Below are positions 1 to 10,470 of a DNA stretch of 64,000 nucleotides, one piece after another (within the stretch, counting starts at the first letter, position 1; each line of letters begins with the position of its first letter). Source of the stretch: Trichobilharzia szidati (lineage: Eukaryota > Platyhelminthes > Trematoda > Strigeidida > Schistosomatidae); the NCBI GenBank assembly GCA_944472155.2, contig OX235275.1, positions 25,906,865 to 25,970,864 on the forward strand, in the 5' to 3' direction. The position numbers and the translations under genes are program-made. The notes beneath the pieces were generated by a model. The model made no database searches. It was not told the origin of the DNA and was given only the letters and a program-made list of their open reading frames with translations.

Positions 1-1068
1 GAAGTCTTGAATGCAATCAAGCTTCTGAAAGCTGGAAAAGCAGCTGGACCAGATGGAATACCCCCGGAAGCACTGAAAGCGGACCAAGAGACGACAGCAG
101 ATATGCTGACTCCATTACTGCAAAAAATCTGGAAGGAGGGAAAGGTGCCTACTGACTGGAGGAAAGGTTACATTGTGAAACTACCAAAGAAGGGCGACCG
201 AGGACTCTGCAAGATCTGGCGAGGAATCATGCTACTGTCGACGCCTAGTAGAATCCTGAGTCGTATCATCCTGGAGAGAATAAAAAATGCACTAGATGCA
301 GAACTCTGACCAGAACAAGCTGGATTCAGGAAAGGCAAATCATGTTCTGACCAAATTGCAACTCTAAGCATCATCATCGAACAAAGCATGGAATGGCAAT
401 CAATCCAGCGCCAATCACCATCAACGGTAGGGATTTGAAAGAGGTTACTTAATTCACTTATCCAGGGAGGGAGCACTGTCTCAACTACAGGAGGAATGGA
501 CGAGGATGTCAAATCGAGAATCGGGAAGGCGAGAAACACATTCATAAACCTGAAACCAATCTGGAAATCTTCCTCACTCAACTCAGCATCAAAAACAAAA
601 TTCGGATTTTCAATACAAACGTCAAGTCAGTCAGTTCTTCTATACGGATCAGAAACTTGGCGGGTCACAAAGAATATTTCCAACAGCCTTCTGCAGACCT
701 TTATCAACAACTGTCTTCGTTCTATACTCGATATTAGATGGCCGGAAAGAATCACAAACAAGAAACTATGAGAACAAAACAAGAACCAATCGCCCAACAA
801 ATATGCAGGAGAAAGTGTAGATGGATTGAACACTCACTGAGGAGGCCGCTGGGTGACATCACGCGTCAGGCCTTCGAGTGGAACCCGAAAGGGAAGTGGC
901 GAGTGGGACGTCCAAGGGTGACATGGAGGAGATCGTGTGAAGAAGAGTTGAAACAGTATGGACTAACATGGATGCAAGTGAAAAGTATGGGAGAAGACAG
1001 AAGCAAGTGGAGGCGTGCAGTTGAAGCCCTATGTTCCACTAGGAACCCAAGGGAATAATAATAATGAA
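1..1068 (+). mobile_element. RTE-clade non-LTR retrotransposon, internally deleted, 5' end outside window
   Basis: The frame at 7-309 reads as an RTE reverse transcriptase start (AGKAAGPDGIPPEALK, then a finger region) and stops at 307-309. Reading continues as EQAGFRKGKSCSDQ and IIIEQSMEWQS. Near 402-410 it jumps straight to APITINGRDLKE, so the palm with its catalytic FADD box is missing. The downstream part keeps VLLYGSETW (about 640), FINNCLRSIL and WPERITNKKL. After a frameshift near 740-770 it gives the terminal block RRPLGDITRQA, GRPRVTWRRSCEEEL and ALCSTRNPRE, ending at 1058. A short AAT-type tail follows, as in other RTE copies of the window. The family resembles schistosome SR2. It is dead: deletion, stop and frameshift. 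Confidence 0.85.
7..309 (+). pseudogene. RTE reverse transcriptase, N-terminal fragment
   Basis: The 100-residue frame covers the start of the RT domain: the AGKAAGPDG motif, IWKEGKVPTDWRKGYIVKLPKKGD, then a finger region ending LSRIILERIKNALDAEL before a stop. In the intact family the text continues as PEQAGFRKG, and that is present here after the stop, so the stop is a mutation. There is no catalytic residue pair in this piece. It is the 5' part of the element at 1-1068, truncated by the window edge. Confidence 0.8.
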
Positions 1069-1277
1069 TCTAATCAATTCCATTCGTGTATATAAATGAA
1101 GTAAAGAGTTGTGTGAGTAGTGACTTGATATGATTATGAGTGGCAATAGCTTGTGCTGGAAACGTGGTCATCAGTTAATATTACTGTATAACAATACTGT
1201 GTGATTTATCAAAATAAAATCTCATGCATAATGGTGTTATACTCTACCACAGTGCCCAAGTTTTATACTTATATTAA
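1069..1277 (+). repeat. PLE family C terminal repeat, copy 1
   Basis: This non-coding block recurs at 4508-4675 (+), at 27425-27560 (inverted) and at 29075-29222 (+). In the last two it flanks Penelope-like coding remnants. Shared marks are the text around CTTGATATGATTATGAG, a later GAAACGTGGTCATCAG, and CACAGTGCCCAAGTTTTA near the end. The pairing GAGCA...TGCTC followed by GAAAC in the better copies resembles hammerhead stem II and core, but the CUGANGA half is not intact in any copy. The RTE tail at 1054-1068 abuts it. Confidence 0.6.
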
Positions 1278-2094
1278 GACAGAGACCAGATTATGTTATC
1301 TGTAAGTCGTGATGTGCAGTCTGGATTATCGTGATTGTCATCGAAGAAGTCGAAGATTTACTGTTCTACCACAAGTCTCAGGATTGCATAATTGACTCTA
1401 TCATATCCTATAATGAATACCAATTTACATGTGTGTGTGTGCGTGTGTTCGCATATACATAGTGCGGAGTAGTCAGGCTTTGCATGTGTTGTTAGGAGAT
1501 TATACACCCGAACTTTGAAACAGCGATATACCTAGTTAGGTTCCAGACTACCTACTTCTTCTACAGCAAGGCATTCTATTGATATGAATCACTAGCATGA
1601 TAACAATACGGCTTTCAAAATCATCTATGAAAACTGTGAGGGGCGCATACCAAGATGCGCAGCTACGATGGTCATTCGTTCGGTTAAGCTATTTGCCACT
1701 TGAATTAATCTCATTGTATTATCAAAAGCTGGGGTTATTAATATCCCAAAATCATTTATCATTTTGTTTGTCATGCAACGACCCTCCATATTCTTTTCAT
1801 TTTCTCAAAAACAGCTGGTTTGAGGAGTAAATATATGATCATAATATTCTAAATTCTGCGCCCATTACCAGATTTTCGGTATAAATTCAGCCTCCTCATA
1901 GCACTATATATATATATAGGCATTTTTAATAACTTGCATCCCAGTCTATTAATCTTATTATTATTCAGCGCTCTGCACAATGTGAAACACAAAATACCCT
2001 GTAGAATTCCATTATGGTGGAGAGAACTGAATAGTTATCAAGTGGTAGATTGCAGCGATCTGATTGGCTACAAGTGTGATCTGAAGTTGACGTC
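1278..2094. other. No gene recognised; short microsatellites
   Basis: I see only a TG-rich run at about 1431-1448 and a short TA run at about 1905-1918. The 77-codon frame at 1597-1830 shows no family motif and no relation to the retroelements around it. Confidence 0.6.
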
Positions 2095-2330
2095 ATTTAG
2101 ATAACTATTGGAAAAAACAAGGAGTACTGCAGACCTGTGCACACCCACTAACGTTCGAACTTAGAGCCTTCCTTTTACACGACAAGCTAGTAGACCACTA
2201 GACCTTGTGTGAATCATCCAATGACCTATGAATCCTGCCTTCGGCCAATTTGTGGTGTGTGCAGAGCAACCACCAGTTAATGTCACAGGTGAGTAACTGT
2301 TGTCTTATCAGCACCTGGCAGTAAGAGAAC
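2095..2330 (-). mobile_element. Degenerate hammerhead-SINE (Smα-like)
   Basis: On the minus strand this follows the same order as the better copies at 11682-12062 and 43765-44165: a diverged tRNA-like promoter with a B-box relic (GTTCGAAC at about 2152-2159), then the GGTGGGTGTG segment, then CAGTACTCC and the CCAATGG-type tail. The hammerhead core between these is largely deleted. Strong divergence suggests an old copy. Confidence 0.45.
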
Positions 2331-2974
2331 CAGTGAAACTGCTGTCAGTGGTTCAAATCAATCCAGTATGATTCGTAAGCACTTCTCGTTGACGAAATGA
2401 GTTTAAGCAATATGTTTCCAATGAACAAGAAGTGCCAGGATTTCAGCAGAATTCTACTTTTTAGTGTCATTAGTTATTTCGTGTCAATATTATTGGGTTT
2501 ATGGCTATAAAATGTGTGGAAATCTTCTGTATCAGAGTAGAAATAAACCTTGGGTTCTTCTAATTTATCAACATAATGATACTACTATGAAAATCATTTA
2601 ATTGTAGCTATCGGAGTGAAATTTTGTGAGCTGCAGCTGAGTAAATTTCTTTTTACTTTGAAGACAGATCTCTTCAAGCTCTTGCATCTCTTGGTAAAAT
2701 CAGTGATGGCTGAATAACTCTGAATCGTTATTTTTTTTCCTGTTTTTGGGATTCAGTAGCGGTGCACGCCTATGATGTCATAGTGGATCGTAGCCAGGAT
2801 CTTCAGATTATCTGGTCAGTATTTTGTCATTCACTTAGTGAATTTTGAGTCAGTATTTATGAAGTCGACAGCAAATACATGTAGCATTGAAGATATCTGA
2901 AATATTCTTTTACCAGTATAAAGCAAAAAACAGAATATTACAGTTCATGAAAAGTCCCCATTCGAACAATAATA
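2331..2974. other. No gene recognised
   Basis: A+T-rich sequence with a T run near 2731-2738. The frame at 2887-3087 runs into the PLE terminal repeat and has no family signal. Confidence 0.5.
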
Positions 2975-4065
2975 GGCAGAAAACCAGTAGTTCAGAGAAC
3001 AGTCTCTTTTTAGCGTCGAATTCATTTTCACAGCTGTACAATCGCAAATGTACTTATATAGTTATTTTGTATGTGTGTGTACATTAAATTTTCCTAACGA
3101 AAATACTACGAGTAAGGTTTTGGTGGAGCTACGTAGTACAAAAAACGTTCAAATGAATTGGATGTCGATATAAGACGGTAGTAGTGAAACTCGACTTCAA
3201 AGGTGACCTACTGAGTGATGTCTTCAGGAGTAGAATTTCTACTTCTTTAAGAAGAAATTTCTTTGCGGCAACATTGAGAGTAGTGTTCTCCAATCGCCTG
3301 GTGATCTGCAGACGCCCATTGGACGAGATCCCGCACCTGACCACTTCTCTGTGTATATGTCAGTTCACCTGTTGCTGCGGAGCCAGGTACATCGGTAGTT
3401 CGACGAGCATCCTGTCAAAAAAGGTCAAAGAACACTATCCAGCGTGGCTGCAGAAAGGAAGTAGTGGCCATATAAGGAGTACAATAACCGAACATTTCGG
3501 CACCACTGGTCATTCCATCTCAACAAACGCCTCCTGCTCCAAAGTAACCTACAAAGCGAAGAATAACCTGACAAAGACAATACGTTCACGTCTTCTTTGC
3601 ATTGCAGAAGCTGTAGCCATTCAGTTAGAAGAATCAGAACTATGCATGAAAAAGAAAATTATTCAACCGCTTCTACTATCATGGTAACAACTCTGTTGAT
3701 TTGACTTATCTTTTGCTTGTTTGCTTGATTTGTCTTAAGTTTTGCTGATATGCATATTTTTCCAACTACTTAAAACTCCTGCCTAATTCCGTGGGTTATT
3801 TTGTTTCCATGTGCACCCTGAGTACAACTCTTTTATCAAGCTATTCATGTTATTACCTAACACTTCTTTAACAGTCGTTGTTGACAACTCATCACTTTTG
3901 TTACTACTCTCTTATATCAATATCCAATTTATCTGAGGTTACTAATAGTATTTTCATGAGACAAATTTAATGTACACACTTATACAAAACAACAATATAA
4001 ATATATTTGCGACTGTAAATCTGTGGAAAGGAATTCACCGAAAAGAAACTCTTCGCAGAATATTG
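2975..4065 (+). mobile_element. Penelope-like element (P1), 5'-truncated, with inverted terminal repeats
   Basis: A PLE 3' coding piece (3184-3687) sits between inverted repeats at about 2985-3100 and 3950-4065. The arms share the segments around GACTGTNCANNTG, a TGTGTGTACATTAAATTT-like stretch, and the AAAGAGACTCTTCGC-like end. The same terminal repeat occurs at 8717-8920 and 9411-9605. Inverted rather than direct terminal repeats with loss of the RT half is a known PLE insertion geometry. No clear target-site duplication was found. Confidence 0.75.
3184..3687 (+). pseudogene. PLE C-terminal region with GIY-YIG endonuclease
   Basis: The 167-residue frame starts with the linker that follows the PLE RT domain (LDFKGDLLSDVFRSRI, then RRNFFAATLRVVF). 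It enters the GIY-YIG domain at CQFTCCCGARYIGSS, continues with KKVKEHYPAWLQKGSS, ITEHFGTTGHS and IAEAVAIQLEESELCMKK, and ends IQPLLLSW. The GIY-YIG hallmark is present (QFT...YIG). In PLEs this nuclease nicks target DNA for priming. The RT catalytic part is absent, so this is a 3' fragment. It is one of the better preserved GIY-YIG frames of the window. Confidence 0.85.
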
Positions 4066-4507
4066 TACATTTATGAAAATTTGTTTTGAATGACGCCCAA
4101 TTACCTGATATAATTATGGGGAATAAAGTGTTGTTGAAAGGTCAGTCATTATATAGATAGGTAACATAAAATTACTAAGTACTATATCGAGCAAAGGTTT
4201 GAACTAAGATGAGATCGTGCTGTGTTGTATTGTACTTATTTTAATATTTAACGTCATAATTGACGTTTACATGCAGACTTTCTCATGGCTTATGCAATTA
4301 CATGACCAAGCTTTGTTCGTTGAAGGATCTGTCCTGTCAAATCAATTAAACCAAACAATTTAGTGGTGAGAGACACTGATAACGGAAGCTTAATTTATCG
4401 AATCAGTTGCAAATAGGTGTAGTAGGAATGATTAACATCTGGAAAATTCCACCACCCCTACGACAGAGAATAGGAAAGAATTTAGAAAACTATATAACGA
4501 AAGTTTC
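4066..4507. other. No gene recognised
   Basis: A+T-rich sequence between two repeats; no frame or repeat signal that I recognise. Confidence 0.5.
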
Positions 4508-4675
4508 GAAGTTGTGTGGTTATAATTGATATGGTTATGAACAATAGATTGCGTTCAAAACGGTGTCATCCAGGCAGTAAATAATACTGTTTCAAACGCT
4601 GTGTGATGTATCTAATGAACACATTATTATGGAATTACCTATTATCACAGTGCCCAAGTTTTACACATATATTAA
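4508..4675 (+). repeat. PLE family C terminal repeat, copy 2
   Basis: It aligns with 1120-1277: TTGATATGGTTATGAAC, a GTCATCCAG stretch, and CACAGTGCCCAAGTTTTA followed by a TATATTAA end. No coding remnant of its own is attached. Confidence 0.5.
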
Positions 4676-4748
4676 TATGACCACTTTAGTATTGTAACAT
4701 TTAACCACCGTAAAACTGGAGGCCATCGATAGGGCAACACTTACAAAC

Positions 4749-4790
4749 ACAGGTTTCGTACCCATTGGCACTCGTCAGTAAGGTATGTGT
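4749..4790 (-). ncRNA. Hammerhead-like motif, degenerate
   Basis: The minus strand reads ACCTTA, core CTGACGA, stem II GTGCC/GGTAC with an AATG loop, then GAAAC. The core and stem II are complete and match the hammerhead at 36433-36489 (CTGACGAGTG, GAAACC). The segment after GAAAC does not give a convincing NUH cleavage site or stem III, so activity is doubtful. The surrounding sequence is not identifiable as a full SINE. Confidence 0.4.
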
Positions 4791-4799
4791 GCAATACTG

Positions 4800-5519
4800 A
4801 AGAAAATGATTTCCTACGGAAGATTCGATTCTGCTTCATTCAGTCCTTCAGTCAGAAACTTTTCAGTTGATCTGTCAGCATTTCTGTAGGCAATCAGCTG
4901 GTACACTGACTAGTCTCTAGAGATCAGTTAATGTGTCGGTATCTCAATCTATCACTCCACTCATACACGAAGTTAATTGTCAACTCGAAACGCATACCTC
5001 AGGGCAAGCATTTTTAACTTCGTCATTAGACAATGTGGATTCAAATACCCCAGGGAATATCAGTTTCTACAAGACTGCAGATACACCTTCCTAACAAGTC
5101 TTAGCTACCTTGATCCAGTGTTTTTGTTAAATTCTTCCAAGCAATTAACTGCAGTTCAAAGTGTGCCATGATAGCTAGTCACCTACCACAGTCGACTAAT
5201 AGATTCCAGTCGGCAACAACACGAATAACTGTACACATGACACTGTTTACACCCTAGTCACTGTGGTTATTTTGTTGCTCTTAACTTTAAGTCTCACTTT
5301 GACACTTAATTATTGCTTTAAAAAATGATTAATTTTCAGAATTTTTATTTTCCAAAATCGAAATGTCAAAATAACAAACAAACACAAATCGAGAATGTAA
5401 ACACCAGCTCTTTTGTTATTTGACATTCAATAAATGTCTGCATCGTTGTTTTGTAGAAAACCAGGTTAATTTGTTGATGAATTTTTATTATTTTGACAAA
5501 TTTATTAGAGAATTCTGAA
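4800..5519. other. No gene recognised
   Basis: The 64-codon frame at 4977-5171 has no recognisable domain. Nothing else is supported. Confidence 0.45.
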
Positions 5520-6200
5520 CAAATGAAAAATACAGGACAGAAAAAGGAATGTTACTCGTTCTCTCTCAACGCAGGTGCGTAGAATTTTTAGTGAAGATAG
5601 TATTGATGATGAAGTCAAACAACTGAAAGAAACCTTCATAGAGAACGAGCATCCACTACTCTTCGTAGAAGCCAATAGTAAATTATCGGGAAGAAATACA
5701 CAGAATGACAATGTAGCTAAATAAGTATTGCCCCTTTACTTAGAATTTAGGCGTGACACTGCGAGTGAGATACTTAAGAATCGTCTGTTGAGATCATTGA
5801 GAAAAACGTTCTTCACTGCCACTTTACGAATAACCTACTCCAGCCGTCCAATGATGCACCATAATGTCAAGGAAATGTTACCTCGATTGTCTAATTCCAT
5901 GTGTATTTGTACTTTCGTGGAGAAACATATTCCGCCGCATTCTAGCTGAGTATCTTCAAGTTTAGCTGAGTGAAGGAGGACAGAGAGGTATTAATTCATC
6001 TGTATTTCAACAGACTGTAGGTTGTGGCTACTCAGCATCTGAAACATCTTTCAACCTAGTCTACATAGTTTGACAAAGTTAGTCGAAACGAGTACCAGTG
6101 TATTTGCTTAGTATAGCACAGGCTTTGGCAATACATAACACATAAAGCCAGAACTTTGTGTACAAAACAATTTGTACGATCTCTTCATTTACCATGGTCT
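5520..6200 (+). pseudogene. Degenerate PLE 3' half (RT thumb, linker, GIY-YIG tail)
   Basis: The plus strand gives the thumb/linker text RIFSEDSIDDEVKQLKETFI with ENEHP (about 5570-5660). After a stop come PLYLEFRRDTASEILKNRL, RKTFFTATLRI and LSNSMCICTF (5728-5920). The GIY-YIG core itself is scrambled by indels. The end of the family is readable at about 6115-6200 (AQALAIHNT, then NFVYKTICTISSFTMV, equivalent to AEALAIH...LPW). The order and spacing match the copy at 3184-3687. The frame at 5505-5711 on the minus strand is only its shadow. Confidence 0.65.
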
Positions 6201-6224
6201 TTATTTTACTATGTAATTTGCATT

Positions 6225-6505
6225 TGGATAGGAGTCGCGCTATGTCATGAATTGGCAGAAGTTAGAATTCATGGGGCATTGGACCGAGTCCCAGTAGATT
6301 AACGGTATACGCACTCCCCTTGTAATCAATAGGTCCTGAGTTCGAATTCCGGTGGGTGTCCCAAAATGGGACGAAACAGCTAAACAGTACTCCCATGTTT
6401 TCCAATGGCTCTCTAACTAATGTCAGCCCATGATGAAATCCTGTAACTAATCAAATCCCTACAAACCAACACCTGAGTTTTTATCCTTGTTTATTCCGTG
6501 TTCCA
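6225..6505 (+). mobile_element. Hammerhead-SINE (Smα-like), core partly deleted
   Basis: The copy runs from GTCGCGCTATGTC, through GGCAGAAGTTAGAATTCATG, to a tRNA-like head with A-box relic and B box GTTCGAATTCC (about 6343-6353). It then has GGTGGGTGTCCCAAAATGG, the GGGAC/GAAAC half of a hammerhead, CAGTACTCCC, and the tail CAGCCCATGATGAAATCC. The CUGANGA half is missing, because GGTGGGTG passes directly into the stem II loop. A ribozyme is therefore not possible here. Confidence 0.7.
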
Positions 6506-6514
6506 TTTTTTAGT

Positions 6515-6600
6515 TTTTAGCGGTTAGGACTCTCGCCGACCATGCACATGGTCCGAGGTTCGATCCCCTGCCGACGCACACCCAATATCTATGGTCGGCC
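6515..6600 (+). mobile_element. RTE-partner SINE, tRNA-derived head only
   Basis: The text TAGCGGTTAGGAC is an A-box-like start. CTCGCCGACCATGCACATGG follows, and GGTTCGATCCC is a near-perfect pol III B box (about 6553-6563), ending GCCGACGCAC. The body and 3' tail seen at 19251-19485 are absent. It reads as a tRNA-derived head, not a functional tRNA. Confidence 0.65.
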
Positions 6601-6939
6601 TGCTAAATTTGGGCTACCGATATCACATGCTGAAAATTTCATACTTGTATCAAAAATACTGTGTGGAATCAAGCTTTAATAAGATAAAAAATTTATTTCA
6701 TTTTGCTTTATGTTAACATATTCTAACATTTTATTCAGTCAACTACAATGATAATATTTCTATCATATTATATTCACATATTCACATTTCCAAATGTACT
6801 TTATTTTCCGATCATCTATTTCACACATCTCGTCTATTGAACTTTAGGTTGACTTCAATTTATCTAGTTATTCATTCATAGATCTAATCAGTTTGTGACT
6901 CATAAACGACACATTACAACAAGCATTTGAATTTATAAT

Positions 6940-7850
6940 CGGATCACCCAATAGGAATGAAAGTTTCAGTTGCTTTTAATTTCGTTAACAGAGCCAGAAA
7001 CATTAAAACAGATAATGATGATATGGAGAACGAGATATCCAAATAATACAGATTTCGACTGAAAATGAATATCCGGAAAAACTACCGAATAAAATTATAA
7101 ATAAAGAGAAGCAGAAGGGAAAACAGAAAATTAAAAAAATCTTGGCTAATAAAGTCTATTTCAAACCGTCTAATTCTCTAGAGAAAGCTTTGGTGAATGC
7201 TAAAGGTATTATTCCCAAAACGGCACAGGACTACTGTGTCTATAAGATAAAGCGTTCAGAATGTGAAGCATGATATATAGGGGAGAGCAGTAGACAGAGT
7301 GAATAAACTCAGACTATGCACGAAACGTGCACCTAGAAATGAAGTGGAATTAACAAGTCTAGAGAAAAGATCAGCTATAGCAATGCATGCGATAGACAGC
7401 GGACCTAAGATTGGTTTCGATAATATCGGAATTCTAGGAAGAGGCTTTCATTCACATAAAGAAAGATTGACTTCTGAAGCCTTGCACATTTTAACCACAT
7501 CAAATGCAGTGAATAGGAAAAAAAGGGATAGACTTATCACCTATATGGCAAACTCTAATGAAGCAAGACAGATGAAAAACAACAAAAACCTCTATGAACC
7601 TCTGTTACCTTTATAAAAATACTATGATGTTTATCACACGTGAATTTACGTCTTTTCCAAATGACAAATAACGTACACTCACACACATTCATACAGACAA
7701 AATGCACAATGACAGTTTTACATCAGTCATTACAAATATATGATGACTGCTTACATATTTCTATTGGTTCAAATGTCTATCGACAAGTGATCCACAAGTC
7801 AACTGACTTCAGTTTATGTATTGTTTGAATATATATTTTGATGATTAATA
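6940..7850 (+). pseudogene. PLE family C, GIY-YIG region remnant
   Basis: About 7140-7290 reads VYFKPSNSLEKALV, then DYCVYKIKRSECEA, stop, YIGESSRQSE. This corresponds to IPCNDCEVNYIGQTSR of the copies at 28739-28978 and 61094-61318. The frame 7299-7616 (MNKLRLCTKRAPRNEVELTS, then LEKRSAIAMHAIDSGPK) continues the same domain, with KERLTSEALHI and a C-terminal NNKNLYEPLLPL. A stop splits the CxxC-YIG core. About 200 bases of non-coding sequence follow, ending next to a hammerhead motif at 7865-7903. Confidence 0.6.
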
Positions 7851-7864
7851 AAATCCGAATAATT

Positions 7865-7903
7865 CTGCTGAAGAAGCTGTGGATTACACAGTGAAACGTT
7901 CAG
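7865..7903 (+). ncRNA. Hammerhead ribozyme motif in a PLE-type 3' region
   Basis: Stem I is CTG/CAG, the core is CTGAAGA (7868-7874), and stem II is CTGTG/CACAG around GATTA. Then come T, GAAAC, and GTT before CAG, which would be the cleavage site (after 7900). Stem III would be only the A-U and C-G pairs without a loop, as reported for the minimal hammerheads of Penelope-like elements. All core residues are present. The short stem I makes activity uncertain. Confidence 0.55.
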
Positions 7904-7919
7904 TAAGATCTTGCTTTAA

Positions 7920-8045
7920 TTTTTTCCTAAACACGCTAGGATTATTTTAAACAATTTACTATGATTCAATTTGACTCGATGATCAAATTATTCCAGGAAA
8001 TTCGGAACATCTATGATCTGGAAGCTTATAATCTTTCAGTGAGTA
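7920..8045 (+). repeat. Short repeat related to the 160-bp insertion at 15631-15790, copy 1
   Basis: The stretch from about TAAACACGCTAGGATT to TCTGGAAGCTTATAA aligns with 15690-15792, including ATCAAATTATTCCAGGAA and ACATCTATGATCTGGAA. It has no coding signal of its own. Confidence 0.6.
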
Positions 8046-8334
8046 GTTCAGGCACTGAGACCGCAGCATGGATTAACCGTAGACTTTCATCCTAACGACT
8101 ATCCAATAAGCATCTTAATACTCTCAAAACTACAGTGTTACAGGTGTCCAGTTCTCCACGAATTTTACTTGCAGAGTTCTGATTGTTTCAAGAGGATGCT
8201 TGGATTCTAGAAATCTATTAGCAGAGACGAAATGATAATATTGCCTCTATAATACAAACATATTTACATATATAATATATGTAGATAATGTTAAACTATT
8301 TAACCAGTGTTTTTACCATCCTACACCTGCCCTA

Positions 8335-8415
8335 AAAGGTTTTCCGCGATCTGACTCGGCGATCAAATTATCCCAGGAATTTCGTAACATCTACGATCTG
8401 GAAACTTATAACATT
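8335..8415 (+). repeat. Short repeat related to 15631-15790, copy 2
   Basis: The stretch ATCTGACTCGGCGATCAAAT to ATCTGGAAACTTATAA is nearly identical to 15728-15792. Its left part differs from the other two copies, so only about 70-80 bases are shared. Confidence 0.6.
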
Positions 8416-8716
8416 ATAGCACTTTAGTATTTTCACTCACTGTCAAACTTTAACACACACACACACAAAACCGATTTTTGCTGCCTACTGTATATATATA
8501 TGTATATATGATTGTATAGCTATGAAAGTGATCACACCTACTGTTGAAATTCTTTCTCTTTTTGTAATTCATATTCAAGACAAAAAGAGATACTAATAAC
8601 GACGGAATCTATATTCATTATGGGCACTTCGTTTACATGTTAGAAGGTTGATTCGACAGTACAACTGTCAACAACCTGGAATATAACATTTGTATGCTTA
8701 AAAGTAACTAATTAGT

Positions 8717-9605
8717 TCAGCGAAGAGTCTCTTTTAGGCGAATTCATTCACTTAGCTGTACAGTCGCAAATATATATACAATTAATTTTGTGTGTGTGTA
8801 CATTAGGTTTGTCAAAATCAAAATAACAGTTAGTGTGGGTTGTTGATTACATCATCAAAATAATTAAGAAATTAAAATGTGTGATTAGTAATCAAAGTTG
8901 TAACTAAGTGGGGTGAAGATTGGTAAGATGTGAGTATGGTTGCGTAATAAAGACATGTTTAGAAAGATTAGATGTTAGTGAAGGAGTATGGAGACAATTA
9001 TGAAAATAAACTAGATAATAGGTGAAAAGATTGAATGGGTTAGTTACTAAAAATTATTATACGAAAATTGCAAAAAAACTTGATAACAAAATGTTGATGA
9101 CAGATAAACTTGAAATTAAACCCACGGTAGTAGGAGGGGGTGGAGAAGTTTCTTCTGTGTGCATAAATCAGGCTTTTCTATTCAAATCGCTAAGGCTTCG
9201 GCAATACAAAGTATACGGAAGCTTGTCGATCTTGGAAGGCTTCTTTTGACTTTATAGATGACTTTGAACGACTTCTCCTTGCAAATCGAATGACCAGTGT
9301 TGAGTATATGCTCAATAGTGGCGCTCCTTATTGCTCTGTTGTTACCTTTCCGTAACCAGGCGGGATAGTGTTCTTGAACTCTTTTAGATAAAACTCGCAT
9401 CGAACGACCCCACTTAGTTACAACTTTGATTACTAATCACACATTTTAATTTCTTAATTATTTTGATGATGTAATCGACAACCCACATTAATTGTTATTT
9501 TGATTTTGACAAACCTAATGTACACACACACACAAAATTAATTGTATATATATTTGCGACTGTACAGCTGAGTGAATGAATTCGCCTAAAAGAGACTCTT
9601 CGCTG
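8717..9605 (-). mobile_element. Penelope-like element (P1), 5'-truncated, with ~200-bp inverted terminal repeats
   Basis: Arms at about 8717-8920 and 9411-9605 are long, near-perfect inverted repeats. They run from GTTCAGCGAAGAGTCTCTTT through TACAGTCGCAAATATATA to GTTGTAACTAAGTGGGG. Between them the minus strand holds the end of the GIY-YIG domain (9182-9400) and a 3' untranslated stretch. Just beyond the right arm, at about 9634, the plus strand begins ATGGGTATTTTTCGCGAAAT. This matches the start codon region of the PLE ORF at 24390 (MGIFRD). The arm is therefore the terminal repeat that normally precedes the ORF, here inverted at the truncated 5' side. Confidence 0.85.
9182..9400 (-). pseudogene. 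PLE GIY-YIG domain, C-terminal half
   Basis: The frame reads RVLSKRVQEHYPAWLRKGNN, IEHILNTGHSIC, KSFKVIYKVKRSL and ILCIAEALAI, matching the second half of the GIY-YIG region at 3184-3687. The YIG-containing start is missing: the frame begins immediately inside the inverted repeat junction at about 9405. It is a 5'-truncated copy. Confidence 0.8.
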
Positions 9606-9664
9606 AACTAATTTGTTCTTATTTCAATGTCTTAATGGGTATTTTTCGCGAAATGAAAGTGACT

Positions 9665-9830
9665 AGACAAAAAATGAACTATATATATGTGATCACAAAT
9701 CATAAATTTGTGAATTAAAAACAATCCCAACAGTTGGTGTGATCACGGGCAGTAATTTTCCTCGCAGTAATACCAGAATAAAAACTTATCATTGCAAGTA
9801 AACCACTGAAATATAATCTTAACTAATTGA
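9665..9830 (+). repeat. Interspersed repeat shared with 40135-40310
   Basis: Shared text includes AATGAACTATATATA, ACAAATCATAAAT, GAACACGGGCAGTAATTTT-like and AAAACTTATCATTG. The copies are direct, about 170 bases, and diverged. I cannot assign the element class. Confidence 0.5.
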
Positions 9831-10086
9831 CGGAAACATTTTGTGAAAAATGGGGATGCAAAGGCTCTAGGAATTCCCAAAGCGTGAGCGCATCTGCTCC
9901 TCTGATGGCGATTTTTAGCCATATCACTAACAGCAACAAGCAACTGATTCTTAAAGTATCGAAGATGCCAGTTAGGCAATCTGTGTCCCTCTGCATGGCT
10001 CGAAGCAATATGCAAATACTCCAATGAATGATGACAGGTTCTGATATGACAATCTCAAACTCTTGTACAACCCAGTCCGATTTCAT
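9743..10086 (-). other. Overlapping open frames of unknown origin
   Basis: Frames at 9743-10024 and 9823-10086 on the minus strand and 9827-10027 on the plus strand are all open over the same 200 bases. This stretch is less A+T-rich than its surroundings. None contains a motif that I recognise. It may be part of an old unclassified element or chance openness. Confidence 0.25.
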
Positions 10087-10460
10087 TTCTTGTCAGTGGC
10101 TCAGCATGCTTGCTGTATCTTTCTCAATCGATATAGCCTCAAAACCTTATCGATAAACGCGGCCACCCTACCTAGCACTGTAAGCCTAACGTGAGTATTA
10201 ATCACCATATTATAACACAACATGAGATATATAGAAGAATCATCTGTTGCTTATGACAGAAAGCCCCGTCATATCTTCAATTTCCAATGGTCATGTCTCA
10301 CACTGAGTACACATATCCTCCAGACATGATATCAGCAATCGGTCCAACAATTCTGATGATGTAGGAGTGTCGAACAACTGGCAGAAGCATTCCATAACCT
10401 CATTTACGAGGCTCCAACAGACAATAAAGTACAGCAGGGATACAACGCCAAATTTTCATT
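10087..10460. other. No gene recognised
   Basis: Mixed-composition sequence up to the RTE insertion; no family signal on either strand. Confidence 0.4.
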
Positions 10461-10470
10461 TGACCACCTG

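Noticed and set aside
168..581. 137-codon minus-strand open frame
   Set aside because: Complement of the plus-strand RTE copy at 1-1068; no own motif.
1110..1190. Hammerhead in the PLE family C terminal repeat (also 27460-27500, 29120-29160)
   Set aside because: GAGCA/TGCTC followed by GAAAC is suggestive, but none of the copies has a CUGANGA half in place.
6553..6600. Functional tRNA genes at the several A-box/B-box sites (6553, 11480, 12463, 19305, 36529, 51585, 62250)
   Set aside because: None folds with a paired acceptor stem and anticodon arm at the right spacing; each is attached to SINE body sequence.
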